Positions 9,928-22,375 of a stretch of 64,000 nt of DNA are shown piece by piece (the stretch's first letter is position 1; every line of letters starts with the position of its first letter). Made by a program: the position numbers and the translations under genes. Below the pieces are notes generated by a model. It ran no database searches. It was not told where the DNA came from and saw nothing but the letters and a program-made list of their open reading frames with translations. Source of the stretch: Paramyrothecium sp. XJ0827 (Eukaryota > Ascomycota > Sordariomycetes > Hypocreales > Stachybotryaceae); the NCBI GenBank assembly GCA_020881915.1, contig JAJFPB010000007.1, forward strand, positions 3,410,001 through 3,474,000, read 5' to 3'.

Positions 9928-12900
9928 ATGTCGTTAAACGGCTTGGACGCTGCCCCGGTCCTGGAGGCGCACGAGGCTGTGGCCGCGGAGCCGGGTGGAT
10001 GGTGAGTCGCAATTTGTCCCACCCATTGTGTTGTGCTGCACTTGCACGGCATGAAGCGTGACTGACAGGCCTCGCCCTTTAGGATTCTTCTCAAGTACGC
10101 CAGCCGCGACGAGGTTGAGGTGCTAAGTCGTGGCACTAACGGCATCGTCGAAGTGCGCAAGGCTATCGCTGAATACGAAGAAACAAGCCCTTTATATGGC
10201 TTCCTAAAATATCGGAGACGAAACGTTGTTATCAAATATCTGCCTGACGGTTGTTCTCGCCTGATCCAAGGTAGGTCACTCCTCATGCGTCAATTCGAAT
10301 CGGAACAGATCGAGCAGAAACACTGACCTAGTCCGCTCATGATACAGCGCGTGTGGCTGTCCACTTCAATGCCGTCTGTGAACGGTTTTCCCCTTACGAC
10401 ACGACCTTCGAAATCACTCAAGCGGACGAGCTGAAGGATTCGAAACTTTCCGCTGCTTGTTCTTTGCACGCCGCCTCTGGCTCCAACGCGTCATCTTCAA
10501 GCTCGCTCCGGAGACGCCGATTGATGGAAATTGCCGAGGAAGAAGAGGAGGAGCCACGAGCTACAAAACGTAAATCTACCGTGTTAGAGGACGGCGACGA
10601 CGAGGAACCTCCAAAGTCACCAGCTGCGCCAGCTGAACCGGTGACGCTCAACTCCGATCTGGCTACGTCCCCAGAGCACACCAAGTTCTCCGCCACCAGC
10701 ACTTCAGAAGTGCCCAAATTCGTTGGCGTTGATGATGCACCAACGTCGCCTACCGAATCTGCGCGAACGTCATTTCAATCCTCCCGGCCCGACCTGTTTA
10801 ACTATTCTTCACACTCTTATTCCAAACCTCGTGTCAAGCTCGGCCCCCGACCCTCGGCCGATGCCAATATCCGACCTCAGACTGCAGGCAACTTCCAACC
10901 AGTATCCAGCATTCCGGCTGGTATAAAACTTTTTGGTAAAGGCCACAGGAAGGCGAGGAGCAGAGAAGTCACTGAAGCAGCGCTACCCTCACCTACTGCC
11001 TCGGCCGTTGACCTGCCTACCGTTCCCCTGCACGCAGCCGCCAACAGCGAAGTGATTTCTGCTCGACCTGGCACCAGCTCCGGCTTTTCGACCGCATCTA
11101 CTATCATGACTGGTCCCATCACAGCAGGAGCAAACGCGCCATCCGCGAAACAAACCATCACGCCAGAAAAGGCCCGATTGATGAAGGCGATGCAGCTAAG
11201 AGAGAAGAAGAAGTTGAAGATGATGAACGAGGGCACTTCCCAGCCGACTTTGTCACCCGAGCCAACAGCTTCACCACTCAAAGCCGACTCTGAAACCCCC
11301 AAGTTCATTGAGGAGCCAGCTTTGGACACGCCGGAAACTTCTCTGACCGAGACCGAATACCAGACTTCCAGAGCTTCCAATACTGAACCAGAAAGCGAAG
11401 TCAGCGAGGCCGAGCTCACCGTGGCCAAACATCTCTCCGTTACGAAAGCTGATTCTGGTGTGATTCTCGAGAATCTATCTGTCAGCTCAAACGACCAAGC
11501 GTCTGAACCGACCCTCTCAGACTCTCGCTCTCATAGCCCAATCTTGGCTTCTTCTGAGCTAGGCCAGTCCACCAAGGCATCCTCACTATCAGGGTCAACA
11601 GATGAGACTGTGCACGTCAAGGAAGCTGAGGCTACAAACGAGGATGAGCGAGATGACGAGCCAAAAAACCCGGAAACACAAGTCATCGATGAACAACTAT
11701 CAGTAGAGCAAGATGCAAACTCGCAAAGTGCAGACAACCTTGTCTCTAAGCAGACTCTACAAGCTTCATCGCACGAGCCCTCTTCTGAGGTGCAGGCTGC
11801 AGAAGTCACGCCGACTAAAGTTGATGAAGGTGCCTCAGAGGACTTGAACACTGAACAATCTGTTGAGGTCAGCCAACTGCCACAAAGCACTGCGTCACAG
11901 CTTCCAGAGCACACCAAGAATGAGCCCGAAACCGGTGAGATTATCATTCAGTTGCCTATGGAAGAAAGATTGCACGTGCAGGATGCTTCCGGTAAGAATT
12001 CGAAGACGCTACCCAAGGTTGAGACTCGAGAAGTGTCTGTTGACCACGATCTGGAAGACGATGATGCGCAAGAAACCAGCAAGAACGAACCTGCCGCAGC
12101 TGACGATACAAGCGCAGCGGCTCAACGTCCTCAGCTGCCGCGCAAGATGAGCTTGCCTGTCTCTAAATTCTCCGCCAATGGTGGCAAGCCAAGGCCTTCC
12201 CAGGAAGCGCGACCGTCCGTTGACATCCCGCAAAACCTCCCTCAATCTGCTTCGGCGACCACGACTCCAACAAACGAAGCTCCCTCCCCTGCCCGTGGAA
12301 CTCCCAAGTCGAAGCCGTCGACACATGATCTGAGAGCAGCTGCGAAAGCTGCTTCTCAGACATCTCTCCCGCCTCCTCTCCCGCAGTCGCCACAGGATGA
12401 TGAAGAGAAGGCCGCCTCCCAACAAGCTGTCCTTGCCCAGGAGCAGGTTGACTCTGTCGAGAAAGACTTTGTTAGTGATGCCAACACACCTATCATCAAG
12501 GAGGACTTTGCTTCGGAGAGAAGCGTTGCGATTGGTGATAAGGATGATGCTGTCACCGACGTTGGCGAAATTGCCGATGATGAAGACGACAATCAGGACA
12601 CGGGACTAAATACCGGAGCAACTTCTCCATATCATCCTACCGAAGATGAAAAGGAGCAGCCCATCAAGTTACCTCTCCTGTCCATCCTCACGGACGGGCC
12701 CTCCAACAGTCGCACCATATCGCGAACAGGTACCGAGCCAGGAACAGAGACGCACTTGTCAGAGGATGACGAGCTCATGGACGAGTTGCAAAGTGCAACT
12801 GTTCAGGAGGCAACTTCCATGACGGTTGCTAAGACGCCAGTCTCACCTGTGTTTCCCTCAACATTCAAGGGCCCGCCGCCTTCGCCTGGGCACACGGTAC

Positions 12901-14502
12901 GGACCGTGTCGAATCCCATGCGCGCTTCCATGATCATGCCAACTGATGTAAGCCAGTCGTCAGCGCGTTCTGTCAGTTCTGGTGCAGCTTATCTGCACAA
13001 AGTAACGCAGCAGCAAACTAACGGGAATCTAACGAGAAAGGGCAATGTTGGATCGAGCATCTCGCAGCGCATTAAGGCGCTCGAGAGGCTCTCGGTTGCA
13101 ACCGCAGACTCCGCGCCAGTCGTAGCTCGTGCTGGCAGGGAGCGTCCGCAATCGACGTTTTTCTCCGTGAAAAAGAGTCGCGAGCCATCGAGGTCTCCTT
13201 CCGTTGTTGACAAGGCCAGCCCATTTGGGAGACAGAACTCAATAATGCAAGCATCTACCCCTTCGTCGCGAGATCATTCTCCCGATGTGAGCAAGGCTCG
13301 CGAGAGGGACAGGTCCCTCTCTGTTGCTAGTCGACTGTCTATGTTTGAGTCGCCGCCGCGGTCAAACACCGTCAGCCAGTCTCCCTCAAACACACCGCGT
13401 GGTCGACCTGAGTCCGTCTCCGTCACGGCGAAGATTGTAAGGGATCCGAATCAGACGGTGCACAAGAACCTGGAGCCGCCCAAGGACCCAGCCGACTTTG
13501 TGCCCTTGGATCTCAAACAGTCGCCATTGGTTGTGGATCATCAAAAGGCGCAGCCAGAAGATGAAACCACAGCAGACATTGCTGTCATCGACGGTCCAGC
13601 AGAGCGGAGGATGTCGAGGGACTCGCACAAGTCAGATTTCCAAGAGCCAAAGGAAACTAAGCGCCGATCGTCCCTTACCATTGTGCGCGACTTCATTAAG
13701 GAGCGCCGAAAGTCTGTTACGTCGAGCACCACTGAGGGTCTCCACTCTACGCAGCCGGGCTCCATTGCTCACTCCGCGTCGCGGCCTCCATCTGCCCACC
13801 AGAGCCAACCCGCTGGCTCCCGACTCTCGATCAGCAGCCGGCACTCGTTCAGCAAGGATCGTGACATCGGCATGTCGCCCACTGGTATGACTGAAAGCTC
13901 CGTCTCCGGTGACGAGTCCAAGTCAAGCGGCGACAACAAAAAGAAGTCCCGTACCGGCCGCTGGATGCGCCGACTTTCGGAACTTTCCAGCTCGCGCGGC
14001 AAGGTCGCCTCGCCGCATGCTATTTCCCCTGCGGTCGCAGAGGAAGACATCCCGGAGCCTGTCGTCGCCCCGCGGCCCTCAACAACCAACTCGCCTGCCA
14101 TCGTCTCAGATATGGGCGACGTCAACGTCCAGTTTCCTGACAACCTGCTGTGGAAGCGCCGCAACATGCGCCTGGACGCGCAGGGCTTCCTCACTCTTAG
14201 CGCTCCACCAGGCGCGGTTGGGGCACGGGCACTCGCTCAGGGCACGAAGCGCTACCATCTAAGCGACTTCCGTCAGCCATACATTCCCGACGTCGAGGTT
14301 CAGGAGTTGCCCAATAGCGTGGTGCTCGACCTAGTTGACGGTAGCGGAGTGCAAATTGCCTGTGAGGACCGTGCCGGCCAAGTGCACGTTTTGCATGGTA
14401 AGTCCTTCTCCCTCATCTTGTCTTCTCTGAGGTAGTAAATTCTAACGGCTTCTAGTCTTGCAGGAAGCGCACGCGGCACATGCTGCTGTTTTTGGACGGT
14501 AG
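9928..14502 (+). CDS. ADF-H (coactosin-like) actin-binding protein with disordered middle and PH-like C-terminus
   Basis: Probably a cortical actin regulator. Exons 9928-10001, 10083-10270, 10348-14397 and 14456-14502 give 1452 residues. The joins restore PGGWILLKYASRDEVE, SRLIQARVAVHF and VHVLQEAHAAHAAVFGR. Residues about 8-137 match the ADF-H fold of the coactosin/Abp1 type: GTNGIVEVRKAIAEYEE, LYGFLKYRRRNVVIKYLP, ARVAVHF, then FEITQADELKDSKLSAAC. About 1200 residues of Ser/Thr/Pro/Glu-rich, low-complexity sequence follow, with basic patches such as KERRKSV. The last 100 residues are ordered again: LLWKRRNMRLDAQGFLTLS (from residue 1354), KRYHLSDF, VEVQELPNSVVLDLVDG and a closing helix. This looks like a PH domain (LWKRR start, terminal helix), but that part is inference. 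The short last exon of 15 codons is needed to complete that helix. The ADF-H call is good; the protein has no name I can assign. Confidence 0.85.
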
Positions 14503-15722
14503 TTTTAAGGCTCCTACGTCATCGGCAATCATTTGCTGCGGTGTTGATGTCTTTTACCTCAACTGCCCCTATTTTACACTAATATTCGACCTCTCAGCAA
14601 ACGGTCGCTAACGCCCATACGAAGGGCTATCACATCCCTTTCGTGTTTCATTCCACATCGACTTTTGACCATAATCACCCCGTCACGGCCACGACGTTTC
14701 CTTACACATCGCATAGCCACTCGCTCCATACCATTTTCCTATATACTCTTCCTTCTTGCTTGCCAGCTTTATATCCACGTTGGAGGCTATTTTTTCAAGG
14801 GGGTTTGGCTGTCTCGGGACAGCCACCCCAACTAGTTTTCTTCTCACGACGACTGAATCGGTTCTCGTGTCTTCTTCACGTCACCGTTCGGGTCCCTTTC
14901 CGATCACATATTGACAACACGGAGTTCTTGGTGTATACTTTTGTTCACTGGTGGTTTACTTTACTTTTGTTTTTTTTTTTTCTTTCTTTTTTTCTTCACA
15001 CACTTGTAGGAGAGCAGAGAACATCTAATGGCAAGTCCAGCGGATGAAGATAACTTGTACGGGAAATGTTGGATAAAGCACAAGATATGCAATATATTCA
15101 CCCTTTCTCAAAGAGGAGGATAGGGAGATGTCAGATAGCAAGCTGATTCCAAGACAAATAACGTCTTGACACTGTCACCAAGATGGCACTATTTTCATTC
15201 CCGCATTACGTCCTATCGCTTGAAAAGTGCATCTTCGTAAAATGTGTGACATCCAAGGTTGGTTGTCACTTATTGATTACCTTTTTCGTCTATTCTGTCC
15301 ACTACAGACGTGCTTCGAGTCCGGGTATCAAACTGGTGTTTCCTTTTCTCTTTCCGGTTCTGCCCTTGGGCCAGAGCAGAGGCCACACTTCCTCGCCCTG
15401 ATTTTCGTTGTTGCTTTGAAGTGTGCCCCCTTAATTTTTTCTTTTCCCCCTTTTTGAGCCGATACAGAATGGATAAATCGCTTTTTGAAATGCAATACAT
15501 GATGGTCCTCAAAGACCGTGACAAGAAAGAATTTTGTGGCTTGGCTTCCTAACCCAACTCCGTGGACACGCTCTTATTTTCCTTTCCTTTTTTTCCTCCG
15601 TCGTTCCTTTTGTCTTCGCAGCCTATTGCTCCGTAACGAGCACGGTTCGAAATCGCCCTCCCTCCCCAACCTCCAAATTGTCATGGCCCTCCACGACAAG
15701 TCGGAGAGGCCGGGGAGCCGGA
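14503..15722. other. Convergent intergenic region (3' ends of the ADF-H and Zn2Cys6 genes)
   Basis: About 1.2 kb between two converging genes, so it should hold both 3' untranslated regions and terminators. It is T-rich on the plus strand around 14930-15000 and 15420-15620. No conserved open frame or RNA gene is seen. Confidence 0.5.
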
Positions 15723-18700
15723 TTACCCGTTGAGCTCGTTGAACGGGTTGTCCATGGCCATGTACTCCAGCAGATCCAGGCCGCCGACATTAACGCCCTC
15801 GGCCGTCATCGCAACGGCGCTGTTCTCCATGTTCTGGAAGAAGGCCGGGCCGGGCGGGAGGTACCACATCTCGTCGCCGGGGCTGGCCCACTCCTCAAAG
15901 AGGTTGAGGTCCATGCCGGAGTTGTTGTTGTTGTTGCTGCTGCTGTTGTTGTTGTTGTTGGCGCCGTTGGCGTGGCCGGCGGACGCGCCGCCGACGTTGC
16001 CGTTGTGGGTGCTGCCCACCAGGGTCGCGGCGTTGCCGTGGCCGCCGGCTGCGGAGGCCCCGGCGGCGGCGTTGGCCGCAGGGTTGGCGCTGGGCGTGGT
16101 GGGGCCGAGCTGAGCCCCGGCCGGGTAGGGAAACGTGCCGGCTGAAAGATCGAAAGGCGTGGCAGAGATGTTGTTTCCTTCCATGAGTGTCGCGTTAGGG
16201 TGTACTAGAAGAGAGCTGTTAGTCAAAAGTGTCGCTAATGGACGCGCGTGAATCAACTTACATTGCCCATTCAAGCCCTCCCGTAGCCTCTGCGCATGCC
16301 CGCCAACCCAGTTCTCCCCTTGTTGCTGCACGCCCTCGACGCCGTTGGCGTCGGCCTCCATTGTCGGGCTCTGCCCGCGGCCAGAGTGCGAGTGCATGTT
16401 CGGCGCCTGGATGAAGCGGGTTCGCAGCCTGCTCGTCAGCGACTCCAGCAGGTCCGCGAACCGGATGCCCAGGTGCACGTCGTCGACGACGCAATTGCGG
16501 AGGGCCTCGACCGTCGCGTCCATCAGCTCGATGCTCATCCGGACGTCGGAGCGCGGCGCGCCCAGCGCAAACGTCTTGAGGAGGAACATGGCGCCGCTGA
16601 TGATGCGGAAGTAGGTCCGCACGGGCGCGTGCTTGAGGAAGTTGCCCGGCAGCAGCCCGTAGACGACAGTCTTGAGCAGGTTGCGGCTGCCTTCCACGAC
16701 CTCGCGGACATACTCCTGGTCGTTGGGCGTGAAGCCTCCCAGCTGTCCGAGGGGCAGCTTGCCAAACGTGATGAGCGTCTGAGGAGACAGCGTGTTGTTT
16801 CCAGCAGCCCCGCTGCCGTCGCCTGACGAGCCGGCCTGACCCGCGTTGTTGGTGCAGCGCTCCACGACTGCTTGCAAGGAGAGGGAGTTGACGTAAATGC
16901 GAACGTACTCGTACTCGATGGTGAGGATGTGCGTAATGAAGGGGGGCAGACGGAAGAGCTCAAATTCCTTGTACCAGTCACGCAGCAGCGGCCCGAAATC
17001 TCTCAACAACTCCACATACTTGCCCGACTGGATGATATCGGTGGTGTGTTTCCTCGACTTGAAGAGCTTCTCGTTACCCAAGTGCATGGCGTTGGAGATA
17101 CCCGCCCAGCAATGGATGATCTGATCGTCGAGCTCCAGGTCCGGTATGTAATTGAAAGCGTTCGACATGGTAGACAGACTGGTACCCGGCGTGTTTCCGT
17201 CACTGGTCATCGGCCGGCGCCGGGACACGGCCGGGTCCGATTTCCGCAGATGCTCCGGTGCCATGCTCGTCCAGCCGAGGCGGCCGGCCAGCTGGGTTGT
17301 GTAGATCAGGAGGAGCCTCTTGATGCGAACCGCGCGCAGCCTGTAGCCTTCATCTCGATACTCGGGGCGCGTGATGGCGTCATCCTTCAGCATCTCATCT
17401 ATATCGTCGAACACGCCAAGCTCGTAGGCCAGACCCATCGCGGTACTCAGGAGCATCCAGCACATGCGGTCGCTCCTCCACGCCGGCTCGAGCCAGCTCT
17501 CGATCCTCCTGCCCCCGAAGCCCGCCGCCGCAGGCCGGGGGACCTCCTCCTCACTCGTTGGAATGGGCTCATCGTAGCTGGGTAGGACAAGCTCGTCCGT
17601 CGCCTCGGAGGGCGGGAAGTGCAGCGCGCGAGGATGCCACTCGGTCAGGATCATCAGCGACTCGATCGTCCCTAGCGTGCGCAGGCTACCCTTGCGCATA
17701 CCCCGCCAAGGTGCAGTGCTGCTCGTGTGCGATTCGTCGAGTACGACAGACGCAGAGCCAGAGCCGCAGAAGCCGCCGCCGAAGGCCTCCTGCCCCCACA
17801 GGCAGCGCTCAATCATGCCCTGCAGGTAGGTCCAGAGCTGGCCATGGATGGCATGAGAGCGGCAGTGGCCGCCCGCACCGGGCAGGTTGCGGTACCGCGA
17901 CGCAATGGTCAGTAGGGTTACGGTCAGGATGGGTTCATCGGTGAGAAGGTTGTAGTGTGATGCTGGGTTGCTAAAGGTGGGGGGAGAGATGGGTGTCAAT
18001 GGCGAGAGGTATTTGTAGTAGCTGGAGGTTCATTTTGTCAGCAAAACTGCAAGACCTGTGGATTGGATGAATTGAGCACGTACTAGTCGACGTATTCGAT
18101 GGCCTCCTGGGCAGTGAACCAGCCCGCCCGCACGAACCTGAACCTCGACCAAGCCTTCAGCGCCTGGTCGTAGCCCGGCAGCGTGCTCAGGTCGGCCTGC
18201 GAGAGCTCCGGGTCGATGGGCTGCTGCTGGCCCTTCCTCCGCGAGCCGGCGCTCCGGACGGTGTCCCTGTCGGAGCCGGTGCGGACGATGCGGGGGGGGA
18301 GCACGGAGGCGACAGACTTCCTCTGATCCAAACGACTGTCGATGGGCAACGGACTAGATGATGAGAACATTGGGGTCAGCTTCAGTCTGGGAACGGTTCC
18401 GTGCTTGCGGTGGTTGCGCAACGGGTGGGACTCAGGGTCCACGCTGTCGACGAACCTGTCCGTGGCGGCCTTGTACAGCAAGTCGAGGGCGTCGTGGGGG
18501 CCGTAGACCTCGCGCCGCATGACGGTCTGGGCCTCGAGGTTCTCGAGCGTCTGGTTCGCGTCGCCGTCATCCCCAAACTCGCTGTCGCGCCTGCTGCGGT
18601 GGCTCGGGCGGCGCAAGGGCTGGGTCCTCCCGTGGGAGCCGCCGGGGGTCAGGGGCGCGTCGCTCTGCCGTCGGTGGTGGCTGATGTGTGAGTCGATGGA

Positions 18701-19201
18701 GCGGGCGACGGGGATGGAGGGCGGGGGGGAGGCGTCGGTGCCGTAGGCGCGCTTGCGGCCGTTGCGGACGATGTACTCGTCGACGTCGCTGGCGTCGTCG
18801 TCGTCGGCCTTGCGCTTGCGACGGGTCGCGCTAAAGAAGCATTCCTTGCTCTCGCGGCGGCAGCGGACGCAAGGGGGGTCGTGCGGGTTGTCCACGCTGC
18901 CCAGGTCGCAGCGGACCTTGCGGCGACGGCATGGGATGCAGGCTTGGTAGACACGCTTGTGCTGGGGCTGCTGCGACTGCTGCGTCGCCGGCAGCTGCTG
19001 GCCGTCCGGCCCGGATGACTGCTGCTGCTGCTGCTGCTGCTGCTGAAGTATGGTTGGGCTATCGGACCCAGCAGGATACTGGGCCTGTGCCATGGCGTGC
19101 TGTGGTGGCTGCCAGAGAAGCAGCGGCGAGATATGGAGCGAGGGTTGAGGTTCGGTTTGCGGCGGTTGGGCAAGGTTAGAGAGGCTGGGATAGACGTCCA
19201 T
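15723..19201 (-). CDS. Zn2Cys6 transcription factor, Aro80-like
   Basis: Nuclear DNA-binding regulator. Exons in reading order are 18084-19201, 16262-18021 and 15723-16204, giving 1119 residues. Introns are 62 and 57 nt with branch points TGCTGAC and TGACTAAC. The six zinc-cluster cysteines are at 88, 91, 98, 111, 114 and 121 (C-x2-C-x6-C-x12-C-x2-C-x6-C), within [17 protein letters not shown] and [15 protein letters not shown]; a basic stretch RRKRK follows at 127-131. The VDNPHDPPC spacer resembles, from memory, yeast Aro80, the activator of aromatic amino acid catabolism, so I favour that subfamily without proof. The middle third is helical like the fungal transcription factor regulatory domain ([39 protein letters not shown]). 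There is a run of nine glutamines before the zinc cluster, and an asparagine/serine run near the C-terminus. No pathway genes sit beside it to show its target. Confidence 0.92.
15921..15962. repeat. Trinucleotide run encoding poly-Asn/Ser
   Basis: GTT/GCT triplets on the plus strand read on the minus strand as five Asn, three Ser, five Asn and Ser in the C-terminal region of the Zn2Cys6 protein. Likely length-variable between strains. Confidence 0.9.
19019..19045. repeat. (CTG)9 run encoding poly-Gln
   Basis: Nine CTG units on the plus strand are CAG codons on the minus strand and encode nine glutamines about 28 residues before the zinc cluster of the Zn2Cys6 protein. Confidence 0.95.
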
Positions 19202-19713
19202 AGGCCGAGGGGAAGCGACTGGGTTTTATTAAGGAAACAAAGCACTGGAAACGGTAGGGGAAAAGGCGGGGTTACCAGTAGCGCGGCGCAGCGCAAGTAC
19301 CTATCAGTAGGCGGGCAGGTACCTCGGGTACAGGGCAAAACCGTCAGCGCAGGACGGTACAGCTGGGGAAACGGGCTTTTAAAAAGGCAAGCCCACGCCA
19401 ACACCAGCACCAACAGCACCACCACCACCAACTTTCAGCAATACACGGCGTTGGGGAGGGGGTGGTGGGTGGTGGGTAATCGCTAGCAAATGAGCTTCTT
19501 CCCCAGCTTCCCGGTTCTTGGTCGTCTGCTTTCGTGGACTTTTCTTGCTTGTCAAAAAGGCAATTGACCTGCGGGACGACTCAACGAGGCTTAGGTTGCC
19601 TCTTGGTCAAAACGGTCGAGTAAAGTCTGTCTACCTTGCAGCCTATCAGTTGCTTCGTAATGGCAACGCCTGGTGCAATTGGGCGAATCGTGCTTGTGAA
19701 ATGTGTGCGTCCG

Positions 19714-19760
19714 CGCGCGTGTGAGTGTGTGTGTGAGTGTGTGATTGTGCGTATGTGTTG
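19714..19760. repeat. TG-rich simple repeat
   Basis: Imperfect GTGTGAGTGTGT tract in the promoter side of the Zn2Cys6 gene. Confidence 0.8.
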
Positions 19761-20380
19761 CGTTATGTATGTGCGTATGCGAGCAGAGAAGGATGTCGTC
19801 TTCCTTTTCCTGGTTTTCTTATCTCTCCCGGGCCGAGAACTTTTGCAATTTTCCTCCCCGTCTTGTTCGAGAAAGGCCGTCTTTCGTTGCATGTAAGAGT
19901 TAAGTCGAGACTCATGAAAACTAACACAAGACGAAAAAAACGTGCTCTGTGTTTCTCGATACATTTACTAAAACCCCCCTCCCCTCCCCTCCCGTTCGTA
20001 CACACACGCTTGCGCACGTATACACAAATACGGACATCGTGACCGAGAGCAACAGAGAGAGCAAAAAAAAACCACCCTGAGGGTCTCGCTCGAGTGCTGC
20101 ACAGCGGGCGTCGAAGGGGGGAAGGGGGAGGGGTGTCCCTGTCCAAACGCAGGCAGCGTCGTGGTGAGAGGAGAGGTAAGGTGGGGATGGGGATTTTTGT
20201 TTCTGTTATTCAGAGACACCAGACTCGACCTGCCTATCCAGCTGACGAGCTCCGCCGAAACCACGACGCTACTCCCCAATCCGCTGCCGCCTACAGCCCA
20301 CGATCCTCGCGGGCCAGGCGATCCACGACGGGCCCGCTGCCAATCACCTCGCCTGCTGCTTCCCCATTCATCCCCCGAGT

Positions 20381-20408
20381 TCTCCTCCTCCTCCTCCTCC
20401 TCCTCCTC
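20381..20408. repeat. (CTC)n microsatellite
   Basis: About nine CTC units in intergenic DNA, similar to the tract at 9040-9066. Confidence 0.9.
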
Positions 20409-22375
20409 GGATGGCTTACGGTTCGGATGCCCTGCCTGGTAGGCCTTGGCGGCAGTAGCGTGACTGCAAGAGAAGGTAGAGAAAACTGAAGAACAAAAGG
20501 CCCGCCGTCAAATCCACCATATTTCTCCGAGTATGCGGCCTCCAAGGAGCTTAGTGTGTACATAAGAATTACTTTAGATTTATCCATGCTAAAAGTACTG
20601 ACTAAACTATTAAAACGTTAGTGATTGTATACTCCTGGGTAAACAAACAGCTGTTCGGATACTTGGAATAAGTAGGTAGTCAGATACCTTACCGTCTTCC
20701 TTGGTTGCAGCAATCACACCGAGCTCTGAGTAAGAACTGTAGGTAGAAATTGGTATCACCAAAGCTTCGGATACCCCGATTTCATTGTCATTGGTATAAA
20801 TAATATAGCTTAATATAATTCTAAGTTTCCTGGAACTTCCATTATACTGAGAGATGCTTTTGTTCCCTCTGATATGCCAACTTTCATTAGCCGAGATACT
20901 TGCCTACCTAAGTATATGAGTGTGCCTCCTACACACCACAAGAGATAATGTCACAGCACAGCGTGCATAACTGGCACGCCGCTTTACCATTATTATTACA
21001 ACAGGTAGGCATCATAGTGACAATGCATCGGAAAACGGCCGGATGCACCAAGGAACTGCAAGACACAACCCCCGTTCGGCACACGCAATTGCGCCGCCAC
21101 CCACCCCGAGTCTCACGGCCATCGTTCCTAAGCAGGGCCTCCCGAAGCCAGCCAAAGAAGAAAAAAAGATCCCAAAAGACTACTGACATCAGATCCCCCG
21201 TTCCTGCCACCCTCCTTTCTTACATCTCGTTTGAGACAATGTCACATGGCCTCCCCCGGCTGTGCTGACGCAGGTCCCCGGGGCTGGGGGGGGGGGCGAA
21301 GGGGGAAGGGACGCGATCGATCCGTGGTGGCTGATGCGACCTCGTGATGTTCCATTCGTGTCTCGCTGTCCCCCGTTTTTTTGGCGAGACCAGAACGGCC
21401 ATAAAGAAGCTTTGAAACCACGCCATTGGCTGATCCGTGAATACGTTGATCGCATATCCTTGTCTGAACATTTCAAATAACTAGGTGGGCTTCTGTATAA
21501 AAAGTCCCGGATGCTGCGGGCTCGGGCTGGGCATCGCCCGGCACAATCACACGACGCATTTGGCGCCGGACGGGCGACCGCCTCAGCTTACCATTGCTTG
21601 CGTGTGACGCAGCAAACCTATTTGACTCGATGACGAACGAGCGCTTCCCGAAGTCGTATTCGCCTGGCTTCGAGTCTTTTGAATGGGCACGTGGTTCCAT
21701 AAAGCATGCTTGCCGTTGTTTGCTTACATCCCATATCCCCTTCTATAGACCGCTGATTCGATCGGCTCTTACATGCGTTGTTGGCTCTTAGCGGGATCAG
21801 CTCAATTGCTTTCGCTCAATCCTCAAGAACACCATGTGACCCTTTCGAAAGTCGCATAGAGACAGTTCAATACAGTCTGACATTTGCCATTCCCATCGTT
21901 TACTTCATCCTCCTTTCTCTCCCCATCTCCGCGGTCGACAGGATCAGCACAGGTCACAGGTCGTAGAGCAATTTTGGACTCGCGCACTGTTCAAACATTA
22001 TTCATAATATCAAGAGTAGCACCGGCAATTGAACGAAAAGAACTCGAGCCAACCGGCTGCCGCATTACACGAATAGTCGAGGCCCGGTTTCCCCGGCTGC
22101 AAACCGCAGCGCCACCATGTCCCAGAGCTTTTTCCTAGTTTTTCGCCTGGCCAATGGCGTCGTCCTCCCACCACTATCGGCCGTCCGCCATGTGGTAGTT
22201 TCGAGTTAACCCGTCTCCTCTACTTTCTCCTCCTTGATTGAGAAATCTGTCGACCATCTTCCAAGAGTATGTATATGCGGCTCTCCGCTTCTCTCAAGCT
22301 GTGTTCGGTTCGCGACTATCGCCACTGATGGATCCTCGACTGGTCCGGGGGGGGGGGTATTCGCAGTGTCTTGAT

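Larger units (their letters stand above)
19202..22375. other. Intergenic region between the Zn2Cys6 gene and taf14
   Basis: About 3.2 kb. The part from 19202 to roughly 20500 carries the promoter of the minus-strand Zn2Cys6 gene, with TG-rich and CTC repeats. The part 20560-20930 is clearly more AT-rich than its surroundings. From 21000 to 22375 there is mixed sequence ending in the taf14 3' region. No gene or RNA motif was recognised. Confidence 0.5.

Noticed and set aside
15534..16145. 203-codon plus-strand frame rich in Val/Ala/Gly
   Set aside because: It overlaps the C-terminal exon of the Zn2Cys6 gene on the other strand and translates the poly-Asn repeat as poly-Val.
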